From: Treponema sp. Marseille-Q4130
Lineage (GTDB): Bacteria > Spirochaetota > Spirochaetia > Treponematales > Treponemataceae
DNA: 64,000 nucleotides
Assembly (NCBI RefSeq): GCF_014334325.1
Contig: NZ_JACSET010000003.1
Location: 248,001-312,000, forward strand
Direction of reading: 5' to 3'
Below are positions 8,078 through 15,992 of the stretch, in pieces (within the stretch, counting starts at the first letter, position 1; every line of letters begins with the position of its first letter). Position numbers and translations under genes: made by a program. The notes under the pieces are model-generated. The model was not told the DNA's origin. It did not search any database and saw only the letters and a program-made list of their open reading frames with translations.

Positions 8078-8983
8078 ATGAAAAAAGGTATTACCTTTAT
8101 CATCGCAGCGCTTCTTTTGGCGGGATCCGTATTTGCAAACGGCAAACAGGATGCGGGTTCGAAAAAAGTTTATTTGATCACGATGGATCAAATGGACCAG
8201 CACTGGGTCAACGTCAATCAGGGTTGCGAAAAGGCGGTAAAAGAAATCGGCGGCATCACGTACAAGTGGCTTGCTCCCGATGTAAAAGACGACAACAAAC
8301 AGATCGAGTGCATCAACAATGCGGTCGCCGACGGTGCGAATGTTATCCTGCTTGCGGCAAACGGTCCGACGGCGGTGCAGTCCGCGTTGAAAGAAGCGGT
8401 CGCGGCGGGCGTTAAGCTCATTTATGTCGACAGCCCTGCGAATTTTCCCGGAGAGCAGACGCTCGCGACGGACAATAAAGCAGCAGGCGTAACGGCGGGC
8501 AAAGAGCTTATCAAAGCGCTTTCGGCAAAGGGTATTACGTCTGGCTCGATCGGCATCATCAACACGAATGCAGCAACGACGTCAACGCTCGACCGCGAAA
8601 ACGGATTCCGCAGCGCGTTTGTCGGAACGCAGTTCAAAATCCTTGCAACGCAGTACTGCGAAGGCGACGCAGCGCGTTCGAAAGATGCCGCGTCGAATTT
8701 TATCGCGCAGGGTTGTGTCGGTCTTTTCGGTGCGAACGAAGGTTCGACGGTCGGTGTGGGAAGCGCGATCGCCGAGTCGAACGGCGCTGCAGTCGGCGTC
8801 GGTTTCGATAAATCCGATATGATCATGAATTTGATCCAGCGAGGTTCTCTCATTGCGACGATGGCGCAGAACCCCGACGTGATGGGATACGAAGGTATGA
8901 AGAGCGCTGCAAAAGTACTCAACGGTGAAAAGGTCAGCCCCGCCTACTATGATACGGGCGTTTCCGTTTTGACGAAAAAATAA
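8078..8983 (+). CDS. Periplasmic sugar-binding protein, RbsB type
   Basis: 301 residues. The N-terminus MKKGITFIIAALLLAGSVFA is a cleavable signal peptide with no lipobox, so the mature protein is probably periplasmic. The mature part is a Peripla_BP_4 fold: VYLITMDQMDQHWVNVNQGCEKAV, ADGANVILLAANGPTAV and IGIINTNAATTSTLDRENGFRSAF are the usual strand/loop blocks. It captures the substrate for the RbsAC-like membrane part. AGGAGG lies 5-10 bases upstream of the ATG. It is the last gene of the operon; a strong terminator follows. Confidence 0.92.
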   Translation: MKKGITFIIAALLLAGSVFANGKQDAGSKKVYLITMDQMDQHWVNVNQGCEKAVKEIGGITYKWLAPDVKDDNKQIECINNAVADGANVILLAANGPTAVQSALKEAVAAGVKLIYVDSPANFPGEQTLATDNKAAGVTAGKELIKALSAKGITSGSIGIINTNAATTSTLDRENGFRSAFVGTQFKILATQYCEGDAARSKDAASNFIAQGCVGLFGANEGSTVGVGSAIAESNGAAVGVGFDKSDMIMNLIQRGSLIATMAQNPDVMGYEGMKSAAKVLNGEKVSPAYYDTGVSVLTKK

Positions 8984-9035
8984 ACGTGCCGAATGAGCGT
9001 GTGAGAATTTAAAAATATCGTAATGTAATCGATCA

Positions 9036-9068
9036 GCCCCGGCGCTCTGCGCCGGGGCATTGTATTTT
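9036..9068 (+). terminator. Rho-independent terminator of the importer operon
   Basis: A 10-bp perfect GC stem, GCCCCGGCGC (9036-9045) with GCGCCGGGGC (9049-9058), loop TCT, followed by ATTGTATTTT. Confidence 0.85.
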
Positions 9069-9242
9069 AAACGCTTGCACGAATATGCGTTTGACAAGTG
9101 CCGGTTATTGTATTCCTGTTGCAAAGTGTGAACCGCTGCTCTCATCAACAGCTGCGCCCGCAAAATTGCGACAGTCGCTTCCAAAGCGCGGTATTCAAAT
9201 ACGCGGAGTTTTCTTCTCGATCCTACGCCGGATGCGGAGGGC

Positions 9243-9267
9243 GCACTCGCAGATCTGCTGCGAGTGC
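9243..9267. repeat. Hairpin in the gap between convergent genes
   Basis: The stretch 9069-9422 between the importer terminator and the ROK gene end holds no credible gene. It contains one perfect 10-bp inverted repeat, GCACTCGCAG / CTGCGAGTGC with a 5-base loop, without a T-run on either side. Short open frames here lack ribosome-binding sites and family features. Confidence 0.45.
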
Positions 9268-9422
9268 GGTGCGGTAGCACGGAAACCCCGAAGCAAGCCG
9301 GTTCTTCCGAAAGTCCCGTCCTAAAAAAATTTTTATTCGTGCGGCGACACATCCGTATCCGATCGCGTCAGTCCGCACCCGTTCGATCGGGTTGTATATG
9401 CTCCCGAACCCGAACAATTCGC

Positions 9423-10385
9423 TTATCCGTTTTTGCAAGCGGCGGCTATCGCGGCATAATCGCCGATGGCGTTTCCGAGCGCGGCGGGTACGATGCGGCA
9501 GCTTTTTCGCGGAACTTCGAGCGCTTCTCTTTCTACGGTGAGTTCCATCGAAGCGCGCAAAAGATTTTCCGAGCGTGCGAAAATGCTTCCGATGACGATG
9601 CATTCGGGATTTAATAAATCGATCAAAAGGGCGAGTCCCCGTCCGAGGTATTCTCCGGATCGCGCGTAGATGCGCCGTGCGAGCTCGTCTCCGGAATCGG
9701 CCGCCTCCGCGATCGTTTTTGCGGTGATCGCTTCGTCCGGTACGGCAAACAATACCGATCGTTCGCCCGATTTTTTTGCATCCGACACCATCGATCGACC
9801 GAGCCGCGCGATGCCGCCTCCGGAACAGAATCCCTCAAACGATCCGCGCTTTCCGTAACCGAGCGGTCCTTCTTCCGCAAGTCTGATGTGTCCCGCTTCT
9901 CCTGCGAGTCCGTTCGTACCTTCATAGAGCCTGCCGTCGAGGATGAGTCCCGCTCCGAGTCCCGTACCGAAGGTCAAAAATATGAGATTGCGCGTACCCT
10001 TTCCCGCACCGAATTTCCACTCGGCGACGGTGCATGCGTTCGCATCGTTTTGCAAAAATGCGGGAACGGAAAGCCGCGTTGAAATATAGTCTGTAATGGG
10101 GACTGCATCCCAGCCGGGAAGATTCGGCGGCGACATGACAAGCCCCGCCTTTTCATCGAGCGGACCGCCGCAGCTGATACCTGCCGCCGCCGGATGCAGC
10201 GAGTGTTCGGCGATGATGTGTTTTGCCGCAGCGATAAGCGCATCGAGCGTTTTTTGCCACGGTACGCGGCCTGTGGCGATCTGCTCCCGTGCGATAATCG
10301 TACACGCATCGTTCGCCCAATCCGCACGTGCGGCGACGACCGCGCATTTCGTTCCGCCGATATCGAATCCGATGTAATCGTTCAT
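9423..10385 (-). CDS. ROK-family sugar kinase
   Basis: 320 residues. MNDYIGFDIGGTKCAVVAA is the N-terminal phosphate-binding ATPase loop of ROK glucokinase-like enzymes; FLQNDANACTVAEWKFGAGKG contains the catalytic Asp, and LTFGTGLGAGLILDGRLYEGTNGLAGEAGHIRL is the ROK signature. The usual zinc-binding CXCGXXGC loop reads GYGKRGSFEGFCSGGG, so the cysteine cluster is mostly lost, and the protein may not bind zinc. It has no DNA-binding domain, so it is a kinase rather than an NagC-type repressor. Convergent with the importer operon, it may phosphorylate the imported sugar. Probable leaderless start at 10385. Confidence 0.88.
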   Translation of the reverse strand: MNDYIGFDIGGTKCAVVAARADWANDACTIIAREQIATGRVPWQKTLDALIAAAKHIIAEHSLHPAAAGISCGGPLDEKAGLVMSPPNLPGWDAVPITDYISTRLSVPAFLQNDANACTVAEWKFGAGKGTRNLIFLTFGTGLGAGLILDGRLYEGTNGLAGEAGHIRLAEEGPLGYGKRGSFEGFCSGGGIARLGRSMVSDAKKSGERSVLFAVPDEAITAKTIAEAADSGDELARRIYARSGEYLGRGLALLIDLLNPECIVIGSIFARSENLLRASMELTVEREALEVPRKSCRIVPAALGNAIGDYAAIAAACKNG

Positions 10386-10391
10386 AGGTAG

Positions 10392-10397
10392 AATATA
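10392..10397 (-). promoter_or_regulatory. -10 element of the ROK kinase gene
   Basis: On the minus strand TATATT ends 6 bases before the ATG, and no Shine-Dalgarno intervenes. No good -35 is visible at 16-18 bases. Confidence 0.45.
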
Positions 10398-10534
10398 ACG
10401 TAAAAAGAAAAATCGTTATATAGCCCGTACTTGCCGTATAAACGCACAAAGACGATAAGACGGTTTGCAGTGAGGCTTGCCGCTTTTGTCCGATGCCTGG
10501 TGAGAGCGTAAAGGAAGTATAGAGAATAAAATAC

Positions 10535-10567
10535 AGCCGGTATTTTAACGACTGTCAAAATCCGGCT
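10535..10567. promoter_or_regulatory. Inverted repeat upstream of the small RNA promoter
   Basis: AGCCGG-T-ATTTT (10535-10546) pairs with AAAATCCGGCT (10557-10567) with one bulged T and a 10-base loop. It ends on the first base of the -35 hexamer, so it may be an operator or the end of an older transcript. Nothing else is recognised in 10398-10534. Confidence 0.4.
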
Positions 10568-10595
10568 TGACTTCTGCAACGGAGGGTCGTATTAT
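10567..10595 (+). promoter_or_regulatory. Promoter of a small RNA gene
   Basis: TTGACT (10567-10572), a 17-base spacer and TATTAT (10590-10595). The predicted start of transcription (about 10602) falls just before the first base of the closing stem of the RNA. Confidence 0.75.
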
Positions 10596-10604
10596 TCAGG
10601 AAAA

Positions 10605-10710
10605 GGTAAGCGAAGGTAGAAGTCAATATAGGAGCGGACATAGGGTCTTCGGACATGCTACAGGCAGTGCGGTTCAACTCCCACCGCCTTTGCTTACCTT
10701 ATTTTTTTAG
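10605..10710 (+). ncRNA. Small structured RNA, family not recognised
   Basis: About 94 bases closed by a long stem: GGTAAGC-G-AAGG (10605-10616) pairs with CCTT-T-GCTTACC (10687-10698), followed at once by TTATTTTTTT (terminator-like). Inside are a C(UUCG)G tetraloop hairpin, GTC-TTCG-GAC (10645-10654), and a segment GGTTCAACTCC (10671-10681) that equals the tRNA T-loop consensus, closed by CGGT/ACCG or, alternatively, a T-arm-like GTG-c-GG/CC-CAC stem. Promoter, closed stem and T-run together make an independent RNA gene likely. It lacks the anticodon arm of a tRNA, the SRP RNA GGAAG core and tmRNA features. A cis-acting role on the permease gene 107 bases downstream is the main alternative. 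Confidence 0.65.
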
Positions 10711-10804
10711 CTTTATAATCTCATTGAATTTATTAATTTCTTTAGTGGACATAATATGATTCCTATATTGTAATTCAAAATCGCAATGGTTTCGGACAAC
10801 TTGT

Positions 10805-12148
10805 ATGAATACGGTATCGGCGAAAAAAGGCTTGTCAAAATTCGACGTCCTCAATCTCGTAATCGGATCGATCATCGGATGGGGTTCGTTTATTTTGCCG
10901 GGTACTTTTTTTCTGCCGAAAGCGGGCGTGGTGAGCACGGCAATCGGTCTTATCATCGGCGGATTTTTTATCGCGATCATTCAAAAAGCATATCAAGTGA
11001 TGCTTTCGTGTCACGTCGGCGAAGGCGGTGAATTTTCGTATGCGCTTTCGAATCTCGGAAAGGTTCACGGCTTTGTCGTCGGCTGGTCGCTGAGTCTGTG
11101 CTATTTGAGTATGATACCGCTCAACGCGACTGCCTACGTTCTGATTTTGCGCAAAATTTTCGGCAGCGCGGTGCTGTGGGGGCACCTGTATACGATCGGC
11201 GGGACGGACGTGTACGCCTCGGACATCGTTATCGCTTCAATACCCATCATCGTTTTTACGCTTGTCAATTTGCGCGGCCTGTCGCTGAGTGCCTGCATTC
11301 AAAACGTCATGAGCACATCCCTCGTCGTCATTGTCATTGCTCTCTTTTTTATCATCCTCACTAAAAGCGATTTGGAAAATTTTTCACACAATTATTTCGG
11401 GGCATCGCAGATCTCGCCCGCAAAAATCGCTCCGGTCGTCGCCATCGTTCCGTTTTTGTTCGTCGGTTTCGATGTCATCCCGCAAGTGTCGAACGATCTC
11501 CGTTTTTCGCCTGCAAAAGCGCATGCGACGGCAGTCGTCGGGATCGTGTTCGGTGTCGTCATCTACGCGCTTTTGAATATGATCGCAGGCTTGAGCTACG
11601 ACCCCGAAAAAGCGTCGAAGCTTGAATGGGCGGTTGCATCTTCGGTGACGGAAAAAACGGGGACGGTCGGTTTTGTGTTTATGTTGATCGCGCTTTTTTC
11701 GGCGGTTACCGGCGGCATAAACGGCTTTATGATCGGCAGCAGCAAACTGCTCGGCGCCATCGCAAACGAAAAATTGAGTCCCGCGTTTTTGGGAGAAAAA
11801 AACGCAAAGGGTTTGTATCCGAAGGCGATTTTATTTATCGCAGCCGTCAGCTTGATCGGACCGTGGATCGGCAGAGAAGTGATCATCCTTATCGTCGATA
11901 TGGCCTCCGTACTCGCGGCGTTATCGTACGGATACGTCGGTTTCGTCGGCATAAAAAAAAGCGTTTCCGCTTTCGATAAAGTATCGAGCGCTCTTGCGTG
12001 CGGCATCGGTTTGCTGTTTATCGCACTGCTCCTCTGGCCGACTTCTCCCGCACGGCTGAAAAACGGCTCGATCGTCTTTTTGATCGCATGGACTGTATTG
12101 GGGATATTGTTTTACCGTTTCGGTGCGAGCCGGAGATCGAAGGCATAG
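10805..12148 (+). CDS. APC-family amino-acid permease
   Basis: 447 residues with about 12 membrane segments. The first segment, VLNLVIGSIIGWGSFILPGTFF, has the glycine-rich unwound helix typical of amino acid-polyamine-organocation transporters, and FLFVGFDVIPQVSNDL corresponds to the conserved segment 6 region. It probably imports or exchanges an amino acid across the inner membrane. The start is the first ATG consistent with the family N-terminus; no ribosome-binding site is evident. It follows a small RNA gene and precedes the peptide importer, fitting a peptide/amino-acid scavenging region. Confidence 0.85.
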   Translation: MNTVSAKKGLSKFDVLNLVIGSIIGWGSFILPGTFFLPKAGVVSTAIGLIIGGFFIAIIQKAYQVMLSCHVGEGGEFSYALSNLGKVHGFVVGWSLSLCYLSMIPLNATAYVLILRKIFGSAVLWGHLYTIGGTDVYASDIVIASIPIIVFTLVNLRGLSLSACIQNVMSTSLVVIVIALFFIILTKSDLENFSHNYFGASQISPAKIAPVVAIVPFLFVGFDVIPQVSNDLRFSPAKAHATAVVGIVFGVVIYALLNMIAGLSYDPEKASKLEWAVASSVTEKTGTVGFVFMLIALFSAVTGGINGFMIGSSKLLGAIANEKLSPAFLGEKNAKGLYPKAILFIAAVSLIGPWIGREVIILIVDMASVLAALSYGYVGFVGIKKSVSAFDKVSSALACGIGLLFIALLLWPTSPARLKNGSIVFLIAWTVLGILFYRFGASRRSKA

Positions 12149-12252
12149 CGTAAAAATATCGGCCACTCATCGTGCCTTTCGGCGGGTATTTTTGCCGTGT
12201 CGAACGGCGGAGCCGGCGGATTTTCTTTTTTACAACAGCGGACATTTTTTTC

Positions 12253-12281
12253 TCGACATTTAATCAAATACTTTGTACAAT
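12253..12281 (+). promoter_or_regulatory. Promoter of oppA
   Basis: TCGACA (12253-12258), a 17-base spacer and TACAAT (12276-12281), followed by GGAGGT (12301-12306) and the ATG at 12310. Confidence 0.6.
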
Positions 12282-12309
12282 ATATCCGTAAAAGTTTTAT
12301 GGAGGTTAT

Positions 12310-13893
12310 ATGAAAAAGCTATCGGTATGGGCTCTTGCGCTCTGTGCCGCCGTGCTGTGTTTTTCGGCGTGCGGCAAAAAGACCGCTTCAGGCGCCGAGT
12401 TTATTATCAGCAACGGTGCCGAGCCGCAGTCGATCGATCCGACGCAGATCGAAGGTGTGCCCGAACATCGCATTTTTTTGGCGCTGTTCGAAGGTCTTGT
12501 CGGCTATGACGTAAAAACATGCGAAGCCGTTCCGGGCGTTGCGGAAAGCTGGGAGCGCAGCGCGGACAACACTGTTGTGACGTTCCATCTGCGCAAAACG
12601 ACATGGAGCGACGGTACGCCGATTACGGCGAAAACCTTTGTCGATTCGTGGCTCTATTATATGTCGCCGAAAACGGCTGCAGTCTACGGCTATATGCCGG
12701 CTTTGGTTATCAAGGGTGCAAAAGAATACAACGAAGGAAAGGCTCCTGCGAGTTCCGTGGGCATCCGCGCCGTCGACGATTATACGTTTGAAGTGACGCT
12801 CGTCGGTCCCGTTCCCTATGCGGTCGATATGATGGCGCACTATGCATTCTCGCCGCTTCCGATGCATGCGATAGAAAAATACGGTTCCGAATGGATTAAA
12901 AAAGAAAACTTCGTCGGCAACGGTCCTTTCGTACTCGAATCGTGGGTGCCGCAGGATAAGCTTACCGTCGTTCCGAACGATAAGTATTGGAACAAAGAAA
13001 ATATATTTTTGTCGCGCATCACGTTTTTGCCGATCGAAGACAGCGTTACCTCGTACAACAAATACAAAAACGGCGAAATCGATTGGAACTCGTCGAGCGC
13101 TCATATCCCCCCGGATTTAATCGATGAAGTGGTGCTCCGCGACGATTATCAGTGCGCACCGTATCTCGGTTCGTATTATGCGTTTTTCAACGTAAACAAT
13201 AAAACGCTCAAAGATGTCCGCGTGCGCAAAGCGCTCATCCTCGCTCTCGATACGAAAGAACTCGTCGAAAAAGTAACGAAGGGCGGAGAGCTTGCGACCG
13301 GTGCTTTCGTTCCCGAAATGGCAGGCTATACGCCGCCGAAGGGTTTTTCGTTCGACCCCGATGAAGCGAAAAAGCTGCTTGCCGAAGCCGGCTATCCCGA
13401 CGGTAAGGGCTTCCCCGTGCTTACATATATTTTCAATACGAACGAAAAGCACAAAAAAATCGCCGAATGGGTGCAGCAGCAGTGGAAGAAAAATCTCGGC
13501 ATCAACGTCGAATTGCAGAATATGGAATGGAATTCGTTCCTGACAAAGCGGCAGGCGAACGACTTCGAAATCGCGCGCGCGGGCTGGATCGGCGACTATA
13601 AAGATCCGTCGAACTTCCTCGAACTGTTGACGACGGGCAGCGGAAACAACGACGGACGCTACAACGTTCCCGAATTCGATAAGCTCGTCAGCGATGCCGC
13701 CCGTATGCCGGCGGGGCCTGAACGTATGAAAGTGCTTGAAAAGGCCGAATCGATTGCGATCGGACGGGACGCTGCGGTCATCCCGATGTACATCTACGTT
13801 TCGCAGTGCCTTATCGATTTGAATAAATGGGACGGCTGGTATTCGAATGTCCTCGATATTCACTCGTATGTGGGCTTAAAACCGAAAAAATAA
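12310..13893 (+). CDS. oppA: Oligopeptide-binding lipoprotein OppA
   Basis: 527 residues. MKKLSVWALALCAAVLCFSAC is a lipoprotein signal peptide with the lipobox FSAC, so the mature protein is anchored by its cysteine. The body is an SBP_bac_5 domain: GAEPQSIDPTQIEG, LFEGLVGYD, PGVAESWERSADNTVVTFHLRKTTWSDGTPITAKTF, then GPFVLESWVPQDKLTVVPNDKYW and a late KDPSNFLELLTTGSGNNDGRY, which matches the OppA peptide-site region. It delivers peptides to OppBCDF, encoded next. A strong SD (GGAGGT) and a terminator between it and oppB would let it be made in excess. Confidence 0.93.
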   Translation: MKKLSVWALALCAAVLCFSACGKKTASGAEFIISNGAEPQSIDPTQIEGVPEHRIFLALFEGLVGYDVKTCEAVPGVAESWERSADNTVVTFHLRKTTWSDGTPITAKTFVDSWLYYMSPKTAAVYGYMPALVIKGAKEYNEGKAPASSVGIRAVDDYTFEVTLVGPVPYAVDMMAHYAFSPLPMHAIEKYGSEWIKKENFVGNGPFVLESWVPQDKLTVVPNDKYWNKENIFLSRITFLPIEDSVTSYNKYKNGEIDWNSSSAHIPPDLIDEVVLRDDYQCAPYLGSYYAFFNVNNKTLKDVRVRKALILALDTKELVEKVTKGGELATGAFVPEMAGYTPPKGFSFDPDEAKKLLAEAGYPDGKGFPVLTYIFNTNEKHKKIAEWVQQQWKKNLGINVELQNMEWNSFLTKRQANDFEIARAGWIGDYKDPSNFLELLTTGSGNNDGRYNVPEFDKLVSDAARMPAGPERMKVLEKAESIAIGRDAAVIPMYIYVSQCLIDLNKWDGWYSNVLDIHSYVGLKPKK

Positions 13894-13934
13894 AAAAAAT
13901 AAATTGCAGAAAATGTAATTTTCTGGTACAATAG

Positions 13935-13970
13935 ACGGAACGGTCTAAAACGGCTGTTCCGTTTTTTTTT
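13935..13970 (+). terminator. Terminator between oppA and oppB
   Basis: ACGGAAC (13935-13941) pairs with GTTCCGT (13956-13962), with extra pairs in the loop, followed by nine T. Since oppB-F have no clear promoter of their own here, it is probably a partial terminator setting the binding-protein excess. Confidence 0.85.
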
Positions 13971-13987
13971 ATACCGGAGTACTGTAT

Positions 13988-14917
13988 ATGGGAAAATTTA
14001 TTATAAAACGTTTACTCGGTCTCATTCCGACGCTTTTCGTTATCATTACACTGAGTTTTTTTATCACTCGGCTCGCACCGGGCGGCCCCTTTGCAAGTGA
14101 AAAAAAAGTTCCTCCGGAAATCCTCGCAAATCTCGAAAAGCAGTATCACATGGACGAACCGCTGCTTAAGCAATATATCCGTTATGTTGTCAGTGTCCTC
14201 CACGGCGATTTGGGACCGTCGTTCAAAAACAAGGATTTTACGGTCAATCAGCTTATCGGCTCAAGTATGCCGAACTCTCTTCTGCTCGGCGTCATCGCGC
14301 TTGCCCTCGCTATGCTCTTCGGTATTACGTTCGGACTCATTTCCGCAGTAAAACAAAACACGTGGGTCGATTACACGACGATGTCCTTTGCGAGCGTAGG
14401 TCTTTCGGTGCCGCTTTTCGTCGTGGGGCCGGTCGCGGTGTTTGTCTTTGCGCTTACGCTCAAATGGCTTCCGACCTCGGGCTGGATCACGGGGCGCTAC
14501 GGATGGAAAACGCTCATCATGCCGGCTTTTACACTCGCTCTTCCCCGCTTTGCGTCGATTGCCCGGCTCACGCGCGCGAGCGTGCTTGAAACACTGCGCT
14601 CCGATTATGTGCGTACCGCTCGTGCAAAGGGTTTGAAAAATTCGGTTGTCATGGTAAAGCACGTACTCAAAGGCGCGCTGCTTCCGGTCGTGAGCTACCT
14701 CGGTCCCGCCTTTGCCGGTATCGTTACTGGTTCGGTCGTTATCGAACAGGTGTTTCTCGTGCCGGGTATCGGAAACTTTTTCGTCAAATCGGCGCTCAAC
14801 CGCGATTATACGCTCATCATCGGTACGGTCATCGTGTATTCGGGTATCCTCATCGTTATGAACCTTATCGTCGATATTTTGTACGGATTCCTCGATCCGA
14901 GAATCTCTTATAAATAA
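13988..14917 (+). CDS. oppB: Oligopeptide importer permease OppB
   Basis: 309 residues with six membrane segments. The N-terminus MGKFIIKRLLGLIPTLFVIITLSFFITRLAPGGPF and the cytoplasmic EAA-type loop VLETLRSDYVRTARAKGL are typical of OppB/DppB. The C-terminus, NLIVDILYGFLDPRISYK, is the standard OppB ending. It forms the translocation pathway with OppC. GGAG precedes the ATG. Confidence 0.94.
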   Translation: MGKFIIKRLLGLIPTLFVIITLSFFITRLAPGGPFASEKKVPPEILANLEKQYHMDEPLLKQYIRYVVSVLHGDLGPSFKNKDFTVNQLIGSSMPNSLLLGVIALALAMLFGITFGLISAVKQNTWVDYTTMSFASVGLSVPLFVVGPVAVFVFALTLKWLPTSGWITGRYGWKTLIMPAFTLALPRFASIARLTRASVLETLRSDYVRTARAKGLKNSVVMVKHVLKGALLPVVSYLGPAFAGIVTGSVVIEQVFLVPGIGNFFVKSALNRDYTLIIGTVIVYSGILIVMNLIVDILYGFLDPRISYK

Positions 14918-14935
14918 CGGGAATATTAAAACGCT

Positions 14936-15985
14936 ATGATTAAAAAACAAAAAAAAGCGACAAACGAATTCAATCAGGAAATGAAATCGGTGTCGCTGAC
15001 GGCGGATGCGTGGAACCGCCTGCGAAAAAATAGAATGGCGTATGTGAGTTTTTGGATAGTCGTCGTCTATGCGCTCGTTGCACTTTTTGCGCCTGTGCTG
15101 CCGTTTTATCCGTATGCGCAGCAAAATCTCAATCATACGAATCTTCCGCCGTCGTTTCAAAAAGCGGGAGCCGTCGAACTCGTAACGCGCAAAGCGTATT
15201 TTGCAAAAGTGATGGCAAAGGAAAAGCGCAGCGAATACAACGCTGAAGAACGGGCGGCGATCGCTGCGATTGAAGAGCGCAATAAAACCGATCCCGAACA
15301 GAACCGTCGCTATATTTTGGGTACCGATTCTCTTGGCCGCGATATGCTGTCGCGCACGGTGTACGGGGGACGCATCTCCATGATGGTCGGTCTTATCGGT
15401 ACGGTGACTGCGCTTCTCATCGGCATCGTCATCGGTGCGATCGCGGGCTACGCCGGCGGAAAAATCGATTCGTTTCTCATGCGCTTTGTCGATGTCATGT
15501 ACGGACTGCCGTATATGCTCGTCGTCATCATTATGATGGCGATTGTCGGGCGAAACGTCGCCATCCTCTTTATCGCGATCGCGCTCGTGTCGTGGCTCAC
15601 GATCGGCCGCGTCGTGCGCGGACAGGTGATGAGTTTGAAAAACATGGAGTTCGTCCTTGCCGCCCGTTCGATGGGAGCCCGTCCGTGGCACATCATCATG
15701 CATCATCTTATTCCGAATACGGTCGGCATCATCATCGTGTATACGGCGCTGTCGCTTCCGTCTTTTATCATGAGCGAAAGTTTTTTGTCTTTTCTCGGAC
15801 TCGGCATTTCTGCACCGCTTGCGTCGTGGGGTTCGCTCATTGCGGACGGCGTGCAGGGTATGGCGCTCTATCCGTGGTGTCTGCTTGTGCCGGCAGTCGT
15901 CATGACGGTGTTTTTGTTTGCGATGAATTTTTTGGGCGACGGCGCACGCGATGCATTCGATCCGCAGTCGAAAAACAGGGTGTGA
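14936..15985 (+). CDS. oppC: Oligopeptide importer permease OppC
   Basis: 349 residues. After a soluble N-terminus there is LRKNRMAYVSFWIVVVYALVALFAPVLPFY, then a periplasmic stretch and the GTDSLGRDMLSRTVYGGRISM motif diagnostic for OppC/DppC. The EAA loop is EFVLAARSMGARPWHIIMHHLIPN. It ends NFLGDGARDAFDPQSKNRV as usual. The periplasmic segment between residues 70 and 115 is longer than in many homologues and rich in Lys/Glu. It lies 18 bases after oppB. Confidence 0.94.
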   Translation: MIKKQKKATNEFNQEMKSVSLTADAWNRLRKNRMAYVSFWIVVVYALVALFAPVLPFYPYAQQNLNHTNLPPSFQKAGAVELVTRKAYFAKVMAKEKRSEYNAEERAAIAAIEERNKTDPEQNRRYILGTDSLGRDMLSRTVYGGRISMMVGLIGTVTALLIGIVIGAIAGYAGGKIDSFLMRFVDVMYGLPYMLVVIIMMAIVGRNVAILFIAIALVSWLTIGRVVRGQVMSLKNMEFVLAARSMGARPWHIIMHHLIPNTVGIIIVYTALSLPSFIMSESFLSFLGLGISAPLASWGSLIADGVQGMALYPWCLLVPAVVMTVFLFAMNFLGDGARDAFDPQSKNRV

Positions 15986-15992
15986 GGCATAT

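Noticed and set aside
9085-9352. Short open frames between the importer operon and the ROK gene
   Set aside because: They have no ribosome-binding sites, overlap on both strands and show no family features.
10605-10698. Small RNA considered as tRNA-Sec or a tmRNA 3' piece
   Set aside because: The T-loop consensus fits, but there is no anticodon arm or long variable arm, the closing stem is 12 bp, and no CCA or tag frame is visible.
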